IMG/VR virus record: IMGVR_UViG_3300017977_000066
Coordinates: 62,001-126,000 of that record
Direction: 5' to 3' (one strand)
Length of the DNA: 64,000 nt
Source of the DNA: a virus
Positions 1 through 8,127 of the stretch are shown one piece after another. The position numbers and the translations under genes are program-made. Every line of letters starts with the position of its first letter. Position 1 is the stretch's first letter. The notes beneath the pieces are model-generated. The model was not told the origin of the DNA. It worked only from the letters and a program-made list of their open reading frames with translations, and did no database searches.

Positions 1-1
1 C

Positions 2-73
2 TATGTAGAACCTTCTAGAGTAGGTATTAAAAGACTATTAGAGATATTGGATTTTGAAAATAATAAAAAGTAG
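2..73 (+). CDS. C-terminal end of a truncated upstream gene
   Basis: An open frame enters from the left edge and encodes about 23 residues ending DFENNKK before a TAG stop. Too little remains to name a family. It is followed directly by the class A promoter of the tubulin gene. The frame is plausible because it is the only one open up to that promoter. Confidence 0.5.
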   Translation, partial: YVEPSRVGIKRLLEILDFENNKK

Positions 74-78
74 ATAAC

Positions 79-122
79 CATAGAGATTATGACTTTATAT
101 TACTAATATGAGCCTAGAGCTT
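79..122 (+). promoter_or_regulatory. Class A promoter of the tubulin gene, with 5' stem-loop
   Basis: Core TATATTAC lies at 96-103, followed by TAATATGAGC. A CCA box lies 17 nt upstream of the core, although this copy lacks the T-rich box of the other copies. A short stem-loop GAGC-ctaga-GCTT occupies 110-122, at the expected transcript 5' end. The ribosome-binding site AAGGAG follows just before the ATG at 155. Confidence 0.75.
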
Positions 123-154
123 AAAATAAATTAAATAAACATAAGGAGCTACAC

Positions 155-1198
155 ATGACAGGTGTACTACATTTAATAGCTACTGGAGGTTGCGGTATCA
201 ATCTCTTAGCCGATATAAAACCAGAGCTAGAGAAATTAGGAGGATCTTTCGCTAAGATCAAATATAGTTACATAGATACTACAGATAAGACCATACAAGC
301 TCACGCTGATCTAGCTGAAGATTTTACTCTTATCAAAAGCAAAAGAGCTAGTGTTGACTCTATAGATGGTATGGGCGGAGAGAGAGCTTCCAAAGAAGCT
401 ACTATGGATATTAATGCCAACATCAAAGAGTATGTAGATAAACTAACTAATGATGCTCATGTATACTATGTAGTCATATCTTCTGGTTCAGGTGCAAGTG
501 GTAGTCTTATATCACCACTGCTAACTAAAGAGCTTTTAGCTAAAGGTTGTAATACAGTAGTAACACTTGTTGGTGATAGTAGTAACCTATTAGGTTTACA
601 TAATACTATTAACACTATCTCTACATTCCAATCTATAGTTAGTGTAAAGAAAGGTAGAAAGAATCCAAGTGCTGCTTCTTTACCTATGATATATTATAGC
701 AATACTGTAGATGGTAATACAACCCCATCTACTGAAAAAGCTGTTAACGATAGAGTATTTAAGATGTTATCTATCTTAGCTATGTATACTTCTGGTTCTA
801 TACAAAATATAGATAATACAGATATGGGATTGTTCTTTAGAGCATCTAACTATAAATCTGTGGATGTTGATCCAGGTTTATATACACTAGGTGTGGCTAT
901 AGGTAGTCTTGATGATAAATTAACAGTTATGGCCAGAACAGTTATAAGTGAAGATGAGTCTGTAGATGTTAAGATACCATTAGTACATAACAAGATAGGT
1001 ATAGCTGCTGATGACTTTAAAGAGTATTTTAAAGAGCTTCCTCTATACCTACTTTTAAGAACTGGTATCATGAATGTTGAAGTTAGAAAGCTTAAAGAGA
1101 CATTAGATAGTATGGAAGAGAAGCGCCATACTAACTATGAAGACATCGAGTCTTTAGATAGATCTGAACTAGATGATGATCTAGGAGTAGTAGTTTAA
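155..1198 (+). CDS. phuZ: PhuZ-like phage tubulin (spindle cytoskeleton)
   Basis: This 347-aa protein looks like a PhuZ-family tubulin/FtsZ-like GTPase. In phiKZ-like phages PhuZ forms filaments that centre the phage nucleus and carry capsids. The sequence shows an N-terminal glycine loop (ATGGCGINLL, residues 9-18), a tubulin-signature-like T4 loop (SSGSGASGS, 109-117), the following LVGDSSNLLG segment, and an acid pair spaced D-x-x-D at 220 and 223 where PhuZ has its T7 catalytic acids. The C terminus is acidic and ends DDDLGVVV, close to the acidic knob of known PhuZ proteins. The T4 loop departs from the cellular GGGTGSG consensus, as it does in PhuZ. The start has an AAGGAG site, and the gene is monocistronic between a class A promoter and a strong terminator. 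Bacterial TubZ is the main alternative, but the acidic tail and jumbo-phage context favour PhuZ. Confidence 0.85.
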   Translation: MTGVLHLIATGGCGINLLADIKPELEKLGGSFAKIKYSYIDTTDKTIQAHADLAEDFTLIKSKRASVDSIDGMGGERASKEATMDINANIKEYVDKLTNDAHVYYVVISSGSGASGSLISPLLTKELLAKGCNTVVTLVGDSSNLLGLHNTINTISTFQSIVSVKKGRKNPSAASLPMIYYSNTVDGNTTPSTEKAVNDRVFKMLSILAMYTSGSIQNIDNTDMGLFFRASNYKSVDVDPGLYTLGVAIGSLDDKLTVMARTVISEDESVDVKIPLVHNKIGIAADDFKEYFKELPLYLLLRTGIMNVEVRKLKETLDSMEEKRHTNYEDIESLDRSELDDDLGVVV

Positions 1199-1207
1199 TA
1201 TATAGGT

Positions 1208-1251
1208 AGGTGAAGCATAGGCTTCATCTGCTTAGTTTTCATTTCTTTTTT
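1208..1251 (+). terminator. Rho-independent terminator after the tubulin gene
   Basis: A nine-pair stem (AGGTGAAGC with GCTTCATCT, one G-U pair) closes a four-base loop and is followed by a T-rich tract. The same T-rich tract contains the TTTCATTTC box of the next class A promoter, so terminator and promoter overlap. Confidence 0.8.
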
Positions 1252-1295
1252 AGCTATATATTACTTATACGAGACTAAGATTATTTAATTAGCTC
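1236..1295 (+). promoter_or_regulatory. Class A promoter with bulged 5' stem-loop
   Basis: TTTTCATTTC lies 17 nt upstream of TATATTAC (1257-1264), followed by TTATACGAG. The 5' stem-loop is GAG(a)CTAA at 1271-1278 pairing with TTAGCTC at 1289-1295. The A bulge recurs at the same position in other copies. It drives the block of small genes from 1320 to 3834. Confidence 0.8.
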
Positions 1296-1319
1296 TAATT
1301 TAAAAAACAGGAGGCTAGG

Positions 1320-1361
1320 ATGCCGTTATATACCATTTATTACATGGTTTTAATAAAATGA
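1320..1361 (+). CDS. 13-codon leader ORF
   Basis: This tiny reading frame encodes MPLYTIYYMVLIK. It begins with ATG five bases after a perfect GGAGG and ends ten bases before the next gene. Its Shine-Dalgarno sequence is stronger than that of the following gene, whose site is only AAAGGA. It may be a translated leader that couples or tunes expression of the downstream operon. No homologue is recognised. Confidence 0.4.
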   Translation: MPLYTIYYMVLIK

Positions 1362-1371
1362 AAGGATCAGT

Positions 1372-1656
1372 ATGGTTAAGAAGTATAGAGCATATGCTAT
1401 ACTCGTTAGATGTGATAAGCCACCTACTAAAGTAGATGTAGTTAGAAGCATGTACAAGTTACAGCTAGCTATTGATTTCGATAGATACAAACACATGCTT
1501 TATGGTCACTATCAGAGAGAGTCTACTGATATAAAGGTTTACGATCTCCTACTTAAGATATTCCAACTAGAGGAGCAGGTAGTACTTACTAATATAAGTA
1601 TTATTAATAAGGTAGTGAGGGTTGAGTTTATTTCACATAAGGAAGAAGTAATATGA
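1372..1656 (+). CDS. Hypothetical protein, 94 aa
   Basis: A small mixed alpha/beta protein of unknown function. It is the first substantial gene of a five-gene plus-strand block and has an AAAGGA site. Its end overlaps the next start by four bases (ATGA), which suggests translational coupling. No motif is recognised. Confidence 0.7.
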   Translation: MVKKYRAYAILVRCDKPPTKVDVVRSMYKLQLAIDFDRYKHMLYGHYQRESTDIKVYDLLLKIFQLEEQVVLTNISIINKVVRVEFISHKEEVI

Positions 1657-2369
1657 ATGTAAAGTTATTAGAAGATGGTATGATTTTGAACACTAATAAG
1701 TTTAAGATAACCTCTGTTATGGTATTAGATATACATAAATACCCGTATCTAAAAGAGTTTAATGATTCACTTAGAGAGCTAAAGTATGGTAGTGAAGCTA
1801 TATATAGTAGGGATAGTGTATTACCACTAGTTAAGTTCGGAGAGTATATAGAGGTAAATGGCTACCAAAGGTATATCCATAGCTTAGATGATTTTATTGA
1901 GTCTATTAAAGATAGTAAAACAACAATAACTCTTAATGGCATAAAATTTAATAAATCTATGGTAAGGTATATGGGTAATCTTTTAAGTACTACACCTCCA
2001 TATGATATAGGGTTCAGTTTGTTATCTGAGCATATAGAATCTTATATAATGCTATATGAGCATATGGATAGTAGTCTAGTACTTGAAGATACATTAGGTA
2101 TAACTAGTACTACTGTATTAGTGAATAGATCAGCTGTTAACTATGAAGAGTTCTCTGACTACTTACAAGCACATATACATAACATTAGTAAAGAACTTCT
2201 AGATATGGGAGAGAGACTTTACCATAACATATTGACAGATATCATAAATAGTATAAGTGGTCTTCATAACCACTCTGTAGCTATAGATATCAGTGAAAAT
2301 AGAGTTTCGGTTACACTATATGCCTCTCCAGTAGAACGGAGATATCATCTAGCAGTAGCAGAGGATTAA
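1653..2369 (+). CDS. Hypothetical protein, 238 aa
   Basis: The start codon overlaps the stop of the 94-aa gene, with AAGGAAG upstream. The protein is soluble-looking, with no signal peptide or membrane segment, and its C-terminal third appears helical. No family is recognised. Position in a tight block with four other small unknown genes suggests a shared complex or process, which is inference from layout only. Confidence 0.75.
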   Translation: MNVKLLEDGMILNTNKFKITSVMVLDIHKYPYLKEFNDSLRELKYGSEAIYSRDSVLPLVKFGEYIEVNGYQRYIHSLDDFIESIKDSKTTITLNGIKFNKSMVRYMGNLLSTTPPYDIGFSLLSEHIESYIMLYEHMDSSLVLEDTLGITSTTVLVNRSAVNYEEFSDYLQAHIHNISKELLDMGERLYHNILTDIINSISGLHNHSVAIDISENRVSVTLYASPVERRYHLAVAED

Positions 2370-2384
2370 AAAAAGGTGAGTGGG

Positions 2385-2936
2385 ATGACATATAAGGAAT
2401 TAGGATTTGGCTTACCTAACAAGGATATAGCCATACATAAAAGCACTAAGTCCATAGCTACTGTAGACATAGCGTCTAACATACAGTTCAGATTAGCTAT
2501 GTTATATGTAGACTTAGATAAGATAGCCGCTGTTCATAAGGATGTCTTCAAGCAGCATGAAGTCATAGATGATTTTGTTAGACTAGTATCTAAACTTCTA
2601 ACTGATGCAGTATCGCATAGTGGTATAGGGTTAGACTCCATAGATTATACATGTCGTCTATTTACAGCAAGTATAGATGCCTATATAGCTAAAGATGCTA
2701 TACAATGTTATGTGCGAGCAGAAGACATAAACTATAACCAACTATATGCCCTCATTCATGAGTTAACGTCTAACATCATGGTTATGTTGCATAAGTTCGG
2801 TATAAGCAGAGAGGAAGCTATTTGTCTACCATGTAGTTTAGATGTAGAAACTGAGCCAGGTGGCTTCGAGTATTTTAGTGGTTGGATGACACATAAGACC
2901 ATAGGCATAAATGTTTTAGTATTATTAGAATTTTAG
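2385..2936 (+). CDS. Hypothetical protein, 183 aa
   Basis: ATG at 2385 is preferred because AAAGGTGAG lies at proper spacing. A GTG at 2376 in the same frame would add three residues but overlaps that site. The protein is largely helical, with three cysteines in the C-terminal half (residues near 110-150), and has no recognised domain. It lies 15 bases downstream of the previous gene. Confidence 0.72.
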   Translation: MTYKELGFGLPNKDIAIHKSTKSIATVDIASNIQFRLAMLYVDLDKIAAVHKDVFKQHEVIDDFVRLVSKLLTDAVSHSGIGLDSIDYTCRLFTASIDAYIAKDAIQCYVRAEDINYNQLYALIHELTSNIMVMLHKFGISREEAICLPCSLDVETEPGGFEYFSGWMTHKTIGINVLVLLEF

Positions 2937-2948
2937 GAGTAGAATATT

Positions 2949-3290
2949 ATGGTTGTAGAGAAAGAATTTAACATAGGACCTTTTAAAGCCTTCTTAGGTA
3001 AAGTTATCCTAAGGGAACCTACCGAATGGTTCTTTATAGAGAATTATTCGTTAAAAGATTTATCATTAGTACTGGATAAGTATTTTTATATAATAGGTAA
3101 AGAATATGCTGATACTCCTAACTTAGAGCATCTGTTTCATGTTCTATGTATATTTCACACAGCTTTAATAAGAAGAGCTCCTGAAGCTAGAGCAGTACTA
3201 AACAACATAGTAGTTATGGATAGGTATGTTAATGAAAATGGTAAGGATGTCATAAAGGTAAAATACTTTTATGATAAGGATGTAGAATAA
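2949..3290 (+). CDS. Hypothetical protein, 113 aa
   Basis: A short protein with a helical middle and charged ends, of unknown function. AGGAG lies ahead of the ATG. It is 12 bases from the upstream stop and 10 bases from the next start, so it is almost certainly co-transcribed with its neighbours. Confidence 0.7.
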   Translation: MVVEKEFNIGPFKAFLGKVILREPTEWFFIENYSLKDLSLVLDKYFYIIGKEYADTPNLEHLFHVLCIFHTALIRRAPEARAVLNNIVVMDRYVNENGKDVIKVKYFYDKDVE

Positions 3291-3300
3291 GGAGAATGTT

Positions 3301-3834
3301 ATGGAATTAGGTGACATCGTATATGATAAACTAGAAGTTAATCATATAACTACAGTCATGCTAGCAGATGTTCTAGATACAGTTATAACCCATAAGAAAG
3401 ACTTCAGTGGGTTCACTAAGACAATATTAGACATAAGCTACTTATTACCTAATATTAAAGAACTCATATCCATGCTTAAGATACCTGGAGAGTATGGGGC
3501 TGATGATATCATAAGTACTAGTATCATCATAGAGATACTATTTAATGTAGCTAGTGGTTTGGATGATGAAGTTGATGATGAAGCTATCATGTACGAGATA
3601 GAGAGTATGTTCATAGATAGTCTTATGACATATGGTAACTTCGATACTAATAGGTTAGATAGTAACCCTGCTGTATATGAGGCTTATACTTTATTAATAA
3701 GAGATATGGTTAATAGTCTTAAAGTTATCATAGATAGCTTAGCTTTTAACGAGCATACTGAGTATATCTTTATAGGTAAAAAAGTCATAAATTATGACAA
3801 GATGAGATTTATAGTTAATATAAACATAATTTAA
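3301..3834 (+). CDS. Hypothetical acidic helical protein, 177 aa
   Basis: The last gene of the block, with AAGGAGA upstream. The protein is acidic, with a cluster of D and E around residues 85-100, and appears mostly alpha-helical. No catalytic motif is seen. A strong terminator starts directly at its stop codon. Confidence 0.72.
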   Translation: MELGDIVYDKLEVNHITTVMLADVLDTVITHKKDFSGFTKTILDISYLLPNIKELISMLKIPGEYGADDIISTSIIIEILFNVASGLDDEVDDEAIMYEIESMFIDSLMTYGNFDTNRLDSNPAVYEAYTLLIRDMVNSLKVIIDSLAFNEHTEYIFIGKKVINYDKMRFIVNINII

Positions 3835-3878
3835 TAAAAGATAGGGTATTTAACTCTATCTTTTATATTTGTTTTTTT
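3835..3878 (+). terminator. Rho-independent terminator
   Basis: A perfect ten-base stem, TAAAAGATAG (3835-3844) with CTATCTTTTA (3856-3865), is followed by a run of seven T. It ends the small-gene block. The 40 bases between it and the next gene show no clear copy of either promoter class, only a weak GCTGAATATCC element. Confidence 0.85.
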
Positions 3879-3917
3879 CTTTTAAATTAGCTGAATATCC
3901 ATAATCAAGGAGTGTAA

Positions 3918-4319
3918 ATGTTATTTGAATTAAAGAAGACGTATAACTTTAATACAGTTAGTATGTCAGTATTAGATTTTAGTTATAAGAATTTAACAGT
4001 TTTAAGTTATTTAGGTTTTGACCAAGCTATAAAGTATTCAGGTGTCTACAATGATGTTGTTACTATAAGAGAACAATTAATAGTAGAGACATCTAAGTCC
4101 TTCATAGAGTCTAAGGATGCTATATATGTACTCTTCAAAAGCAGTGATGGTACTGAAGTACTTCTAGCAGAAGATTGGGTAGATGCTGACTCTATAGAAC
4201 TTGTACAGGACATAAGTCTTGCTCTAACTATAAAAGACATTACAACTAGCGATACAGCTATCATAATGGATACCTTAAGAGCTTTAGGATATAACGATAT
4301 AGATTCGCACATAATATAG
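3918..4319 (+). CDS. Hypothetical protein, 133 aa, paired with a virion-type gene
   Basis: A small protein of unknown function. AAGGAG precedes the ATG. It ends eight bases before the start of the 699-aa virion-type gene, so the two probably form one unit and may assemble together. No motif is recognised. Confidence 0.7.
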   Translation: MLFELKKTYNFNTVSMSVLDFSYKNLTVLSYLGFDQAIKYSGVYNDVVTIREQLIVETSKSFIESKDAIYVLFKSSDGTEVLLAEDWVDADSIELVQDISLALTIKDITTSDTAIIMDTLRALGYNDIDSHII

Positions 4320-4327
4320 GATAGGTC

Positions 4328-6427
4328 ATGTTACAGGATTTTATAAAAGAGAAAAGAAATAAGGATACTGTTATACAAGATGAAGTCCCTATTTTAGATG
4401 GTGATTGGGTTAGTACCGGCTTCTTAGTAAAAGCTGAAGACCTAGATGGCCTCTATAAGACTCTTAGGTTCAGTAGTCCTGCAGATAGGAAATTTGTAGA
4501 TACATCTATGGGAGGTAACATAAGCATCAACTGTTTTCCTCAGTTCACTAGGTATTGTGACATCCGTAGTAAGGGTATCCTAAATGGTCGTAATGATGTT
4601 AAAGTTAATGATTTAAATGGTAATGTAGGTATGGGTGAGTATTATGCTACAACTATAGATGATAACTCTACAGATGTGTTCTTTGAGTTTGGAGTACCAG
4701 AGTTTAACAATATAGCATTCTTTCTTCTTTCTTCTATAGACTATAAACAAGCAGTAGTTGCTAATAGCGGTAGAAGTCCTCTCTTCTATGATGCTGGTTA
4801 TGTATTTGGATTAGGTGCTTTATTCATGGCTTTCCCTTTAATAACTATAGGACTATTAGTAGCTAAAGCTGTATTCAGTGTTGCTACCAGTATATTAGGC
4901 GGTGGCGGTAAATTCGATCACTATTATTTAAAGCCTACTATGTTCACATATTGGTCTACTGTTAACAGTTTAGTAACTATGATGTCTACTGAACTAGGCA
5001 TATTATCCCCATCTATGATGAAAGATAAAGCTAGCCCTGATAATGTAGGTGTTCCTCTAAAAATAGATGAGGATCAGCTAGCTGGTATAAGAAAACTATT
5101 ACCAGGATTAGTAACAGCAGACAACAGTATAAATGTACATGCTATGGTAGCTAGAACACAAGTTACCTATAGTAAGTATCTTATAAAGCAAGCTGGTACT
5201 ATAAAGAATCTAAATGCTAGTATAACTGGTAGTGATGCTTTACCACATGTAGATCCGTTTAAAATGGATATGGTTACATCTGACGAGCTAAGTGGTGATA
5301 ATAGCCTTTGGGCTAAACTAAAAACAGATCTTAAGAAAGATAAGAGATATGAAAATGGTGTTAAGCCTAAAGACCTTAAAGGCATCACTGAGAAGATAAC
5401 TACTGTAGTTGGTAAAGATCAGAAAGTCACTACTACATTAAACGATGACGGCTCTGTTGTCAGAGGTACTCGTAATGAAGATGATAGTGCTTGGTTATCA
5501 GCTGCTACTGATACAGCAAAATCTGTTTTCAATGAGGGTGCTAGATATGCTGTATTCAGAGTTAACCATCTAGATAGTATATCCGAGACATTCTCTAACT
5601 CAACAACTGATACTGGCGTAGGTGATACTTTAAATGGTGTTAGTAAGAAATGGAAAGAACTCTCTTTTACAGCAGGTGGTATCGCAGGCGAAACTTTAAA
5701 GGGTGCTGCTAGTGCTGTTTTAGATGCCGTTGTAGGAGCTACAGATGGCCTTACATTAGGTCTTAGTAATGTTGTAGCAGGTTTCTTAGCAGGAGCTAAT
5801 ATAGAGGTACCTAAGAGATGGGAGTCTAGTAGTGCTTCATTCCCATCATTAAACTTTAGTATGCAACTAGTATCTCCTAGTGCCCACCCTATAGCACAAC
5901 TAAGGAATATCTATATACCACTAGCTTCTATCTTAGCAGGAGCTCTTCCGTTAGCTACAGGTCCTAAGTCCCATACATCTCCATTCATATGTAATATGTT
6001 CGTAAGAGGTAGACAGAGAGTTAATTTAGGTATGATAACATCCTTAACTATCACTAGAGGAGTTTCTAACCTACCTTATAACAAACAGAAGAGACCTTTA
6101 GCCATAGATGTTAGTTTTACAGTAACAGATTTCTATAGTGTAGTATCAGCACCAGTAGCACAAGATCTATTATCTGCTGGTAACACTATGTTCGATGATG
6201 AGGCCGGTATAAATCGTTATATACAATCATTATGTGCCAGAGATCTTTATTCTACTACACATGTTTTTGATAGAGCTAGGATTAAAACATCTAGACTATT
6301 ACAATCTGCGCATCTTGCAGTATCACCTGAAACAGTAGGAGCATGGGCTAGTGATAGTTTTTCATCTGGTACATTATTCTCTTTATTCGGTGATAATAAG
6401 AAAATTAACTACAGTGAATTATATTAG
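4328..6427 (+). CDS. Putative virion/baseplate protein with hydrophobic segments, 699 aa
   Basis: A large protein with a hydrophobic, glycine-rich stretch around residues 150-195 and a second small-residue stretch around 440-490. Its last 200 residues look beta-rich, including a segment around ITSLTITRGVSNLP and a following VSFTVTDF strand. Such segments recall tail-tube-like or baseplate inner-ring proteins of contractile tails, but this is resemblance only. The hydrophobic stretches could be membrane-active during genome delivery. The upstream 133-aa gene is close enough to be its partner. It is not a capsid candidate, because no HK97-like features are evident. Confidence 0.6.
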   Translation: MLQDFIKEKRNKDTVIQDEVPILDGDWVSTGFLVKAEDLDGLYKTLRFSSPADRKFVDTSMGGNISINCFPQFTRYCDIRSKGILNGRNDVKVNDLNGNVGMGEYYATTIDDNSTDVFFEFGVPEFNNIAFFLLSSIDYKQAVVANSGRSPLFYDAGYVFGLGALFMAFPLITIGLLVAKAVFSVATSILGGGGKFDHYYLKPTMFTYWSTVNSLVTMMSTELGILSPSMMKDKASPDNVGVPLKIDEDQLAGIRKLLPGLVTADNSINVHAMVARTQVTYSKYLIKQAGTIKNLNASITGSDALPHVDPFKMDMVTSDELSGDNSLWAKLKTDLKKDKRYENGVKPKDLKGITEKITTVVGKDQKVTTTLNDDGSVVRGTRNEDDSAWLSAATDTAKSVFNEGARYAVFRVNHLDSISETFSNSTTDTGVGDTLNGVSKKWKELSFTAGGIAGETLKGAASAVLDAVVGATDGLTLGLSNVVAGFLAGANIEVPKRWESSSASFPSLNFSMQLVSPSAHPIAQLRNIYIPLASILAGALPLATGPKSHTSPFICNMFVRGRQRVNLGMITSLTITRGVSNLPYNKQKRPLAIDVSFTVTDFYSVVSAPVAQDLLSAGNTMFDDEAGINRYIQSLCARDLYSTTHVFDRARIKTSRLLQSAHLAVSPETVGAWASDSFSSGTLFSLFGDNKKINYSELY

Positions 6428-6431
6428 CACA

Positions 6432-6458
6432 CTATAAGGATACCATGTATCCTTATAG
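6432..6458. terminator. Bidirectional hairpin between convergent genes
   Basis: A perfect 11-base stem, CTATAAGGATA with TATCCTTATAG, closes a five-base loop between two converging genes. There is no long T tract on either side, so it may work mainly as an RNA 3'-end stabiliser. Confidence 0.7.
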
Positions 6459-7454
6459 CTATGCTATCATACCTAATTTAAAACCGCTTGTATTCGCTAG
6501 TACTGATGACTTTAGCTTATCTATAACACTAAGCTTCTGTGAGTTATTAACAGCTGATAACAAGCTACTATTTTCATAGTTACTTATAGTAGAATCTAGC
6601 GTAGCATTATCAGCTAGCTTAGTTATGTCATTATTACCAGCTAGATCCGTTATAGAGCTATAGCCCATAGCTTCATCTACTACAGAGTTCTTCTCTATAA
6701 CACCACTCTTTTTCATAACATCAGATACATTCATATGCTTACCAGGATTACTCATACCACTAAAAGATGCCTTATAGAGGTTCTTAGTATCACCAGTAGT
6801 TATGGCATCCTTAGCAGCATCTATAGAGAACTTACCCTGTACATTACCTTTAACCACAGCTCCTAATAGATTAGTCTTAGCAGTAGCATCTAAACTATCA
6901 TCAGCCATGATAGACTCTATATCTGCGCTGGCTACCTTAGTAGCATCTTTACTACTCTTATCACAATTAGCAGCATACATAATTGACGACATCAGAGATC
7001 TAGATGCTGAATTATTATACGAGAAGTTAATAGAGTTACATCTAGCATCATTTAAGTCATATAAGCCTTTCTTAAAATCTAATCCTTTACCATGTGGATT
7101 TAAACTATCTATACCAAGACATTTGAAACTATCAAACATCCCACTAGTATGTAGATAGGATAACTTAAGCTTAGGTAGGTTAGACATATTAATACCGTTA
7201 AACATGCCTCCTAGTTTGTTAAGAGCATTAAGATTACCAAGTTTCCAATCTGGTACATCAAAGCCAAAATCTAAACCTTTTAGATGTGGTAGGCTAAAAT
7301 CTAGATCTGGTGTTGATCCAGAACATGATATAGCCGATTTAGCATTAGAAGACTTGATGCTGTTTAAAGCACTTGAAGCTGAAGACGATGTTGTTGTAGA
7401 AGATATTTTATTATTAGTACTAGCAACACTAGTATTAGGTATATTTAAACTCAT
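6459..7454 (-). CDS. Ser/Asn-rich putative virion protein, 331 aa
   Basis: A low-complexity N terminus rich in S, T and N (first 50 residues) is followed by a segment with repeated G-L-D-F/K-L patterns (residues 50-140). Function is unknown. A class B promoter lies immediately upstream, which fits a late virion gene. The gene stands alone between the convergent hairpin and the divergent class A promoter at 7542. The start ATG follows AAAGGA. Confidence 0.6.
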   Translation of the reverse strand: MSLNIPNTSVASTNNKISSTTTSSSASSALNSIKSSNAKSAISCSGSTPDLDFSLPHLKGLDFGFDVPDWKLGNLNALNKLGGMFNGINMSNLPKLKLSYLHTSGMFDSFKCLGIDSLNPHGKGLDFKKGLYDLNDARCNSINFSYNNSASRSLMSSIMYAANCDKSSKDATKVASADIESIMADDSLDATAKTNLLGAVVKGNVQGKFSIDAAKDAITTGDTKNLYKASFSGMSNPGKHMNVSDVMKKSGVIEKNSVVDEAMGYSSITDLAGNNDITKLADNATLDSTISNYENSSLLSAVNNSQKLSVIDKLKSSVLANTSGFKLGMIA

Positions 7455-7459
7455 AGCTT

Positions 7460-7481
7460 ATCCTTTATAATTTCAATCAAA
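7460..7481 (-). promoter_or_regulatory. Class B (late-type) promoter
   Basis: Read on the minus strand: TTTGATTGAAATTATAAAGG, directly upstream of the 331-aa gene. It matches the TTGAA plus ATAAGGA pattern found ahead of many virion genes in this window. Confidence 0.6.
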
Positions 7482-7524
7482 AAAAGCAGTTATGCTTAGT
7501 AGTATATATAAACTAATGCTAGTT

Positions 7525-7571
7525 CAAAAAAATTTTAACCTTATATTACTTATATGAACCTAGTAGTAGGT
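7525..7571 (+). promoter_or_regulatory. Class A promoter with ACCTA/TAGGT stem-loop
   Basis: A TTCA box lies 17 nt upstream of TATATTAC (7542-7549), followed by TTATATGAA. The 5' stem-loop is ACCTA (7558-7562), loop gtag, TAGGT (7567-7571). The stem differs in sequence from other copies but keeps its pairing, which is direct covariation evidence. Confidence 0.8.
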
Positions 7572-7605
7572 ATTAAAAAACACACAATGTTAAAAGGAGT
7601 CTCAT

Positions 7606-8055
7606 ATGAGCAAAGTAGAAGTTAGCCTTAAAGGCACGGAAGTAGAAGTTGAAAAGAACGGTAAGGCTGCTAAAGTAAAGATAGGTGATGAGAAGCTTTA
7701 TTTAAATAAAGCTAGTGAAGCTGGTATTGAAAAGAAAACATTAGAAACAGTCGCTCACTTCGATGAGGCATATATCAATGCTGCTGTAGACAATGCGGTT
7801 GCCGAAGCTGAAGTAGTTCTTGTTGGTGACAAAGAGATAGATGAGGTAAATGTTGTAACGCCATTCGGTATTAATAAGTCATCTGTAGCTACTACAAATG
7901 TAAAGCGTGCTATGACTAGTCCTATCCCAGGCACTGATAAAAAAGTTACTAAGTCTCGTATTAAAAACATAGTAACTACAACTCGTTATAATGTGTCTAA
8001 AGCTCATATCAAAAAGCTTGCTGATGCACTATCTGAAAAAGTTGTTAATGCTTAA
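7606..8055 (+). CDS. Small lysine-rich protein, 149 aa, likely highly expressed
   Basis: A charged protein rich in K, V, A and E, with a beta-prone first third and a basic helical end (residues 115-149). Function is unknown. It has its own class A promoter, a strong AAGGAG, a 15-bp terminator and several CGT arginine codons where most genes here use AGA, so heavy expression is likely. Candidates include a nucleic-acid-binding or capsid accessory protein, but no family signature supports either choice. Confidence 0.75.
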   Translation: MSKVEVSLKGTEVEVEKNGKAAKVKIGDEKLYLNKASEAGIEKKTLETVAHFDEAYINAAVDNAVAEAEVVLVGDKEIDEVNVVTPFGINKSSVATTNVKRAMTSPIPGTDKKVTKSRIKNIVTTTRYNVSKAHIKKLADALSEKVVNA

Positions 8056-8068
8056 GTGTTAACAAACA

Positions 8069-8127
8069 TATATACTACTAGGATATTATTCCTAGTAGTA
8101 TATAGTTAGTTGCTCTCTTTTTTTATT
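8069..8127. terminator. Terminator between convergent genes
   Basis: A perfect 15-base stem (8069-8083 with 8090-8104, core ACTACTAGGA) closes a six-base loop and is followed on the plus strand by a run of eight T. It ends the 149-aa gene, and read on the minus strand it probably also ends the tube gene. Confidence 0.85.

Noticed and set aside
6802-7470. Plus-strand genes opposite the 331-aa Ser/Asn-rich gene
   Set aside because: They lack ribosome-binding sites and mirror the opposite coding strand; the minus-strand gene has a promoter and proper start.
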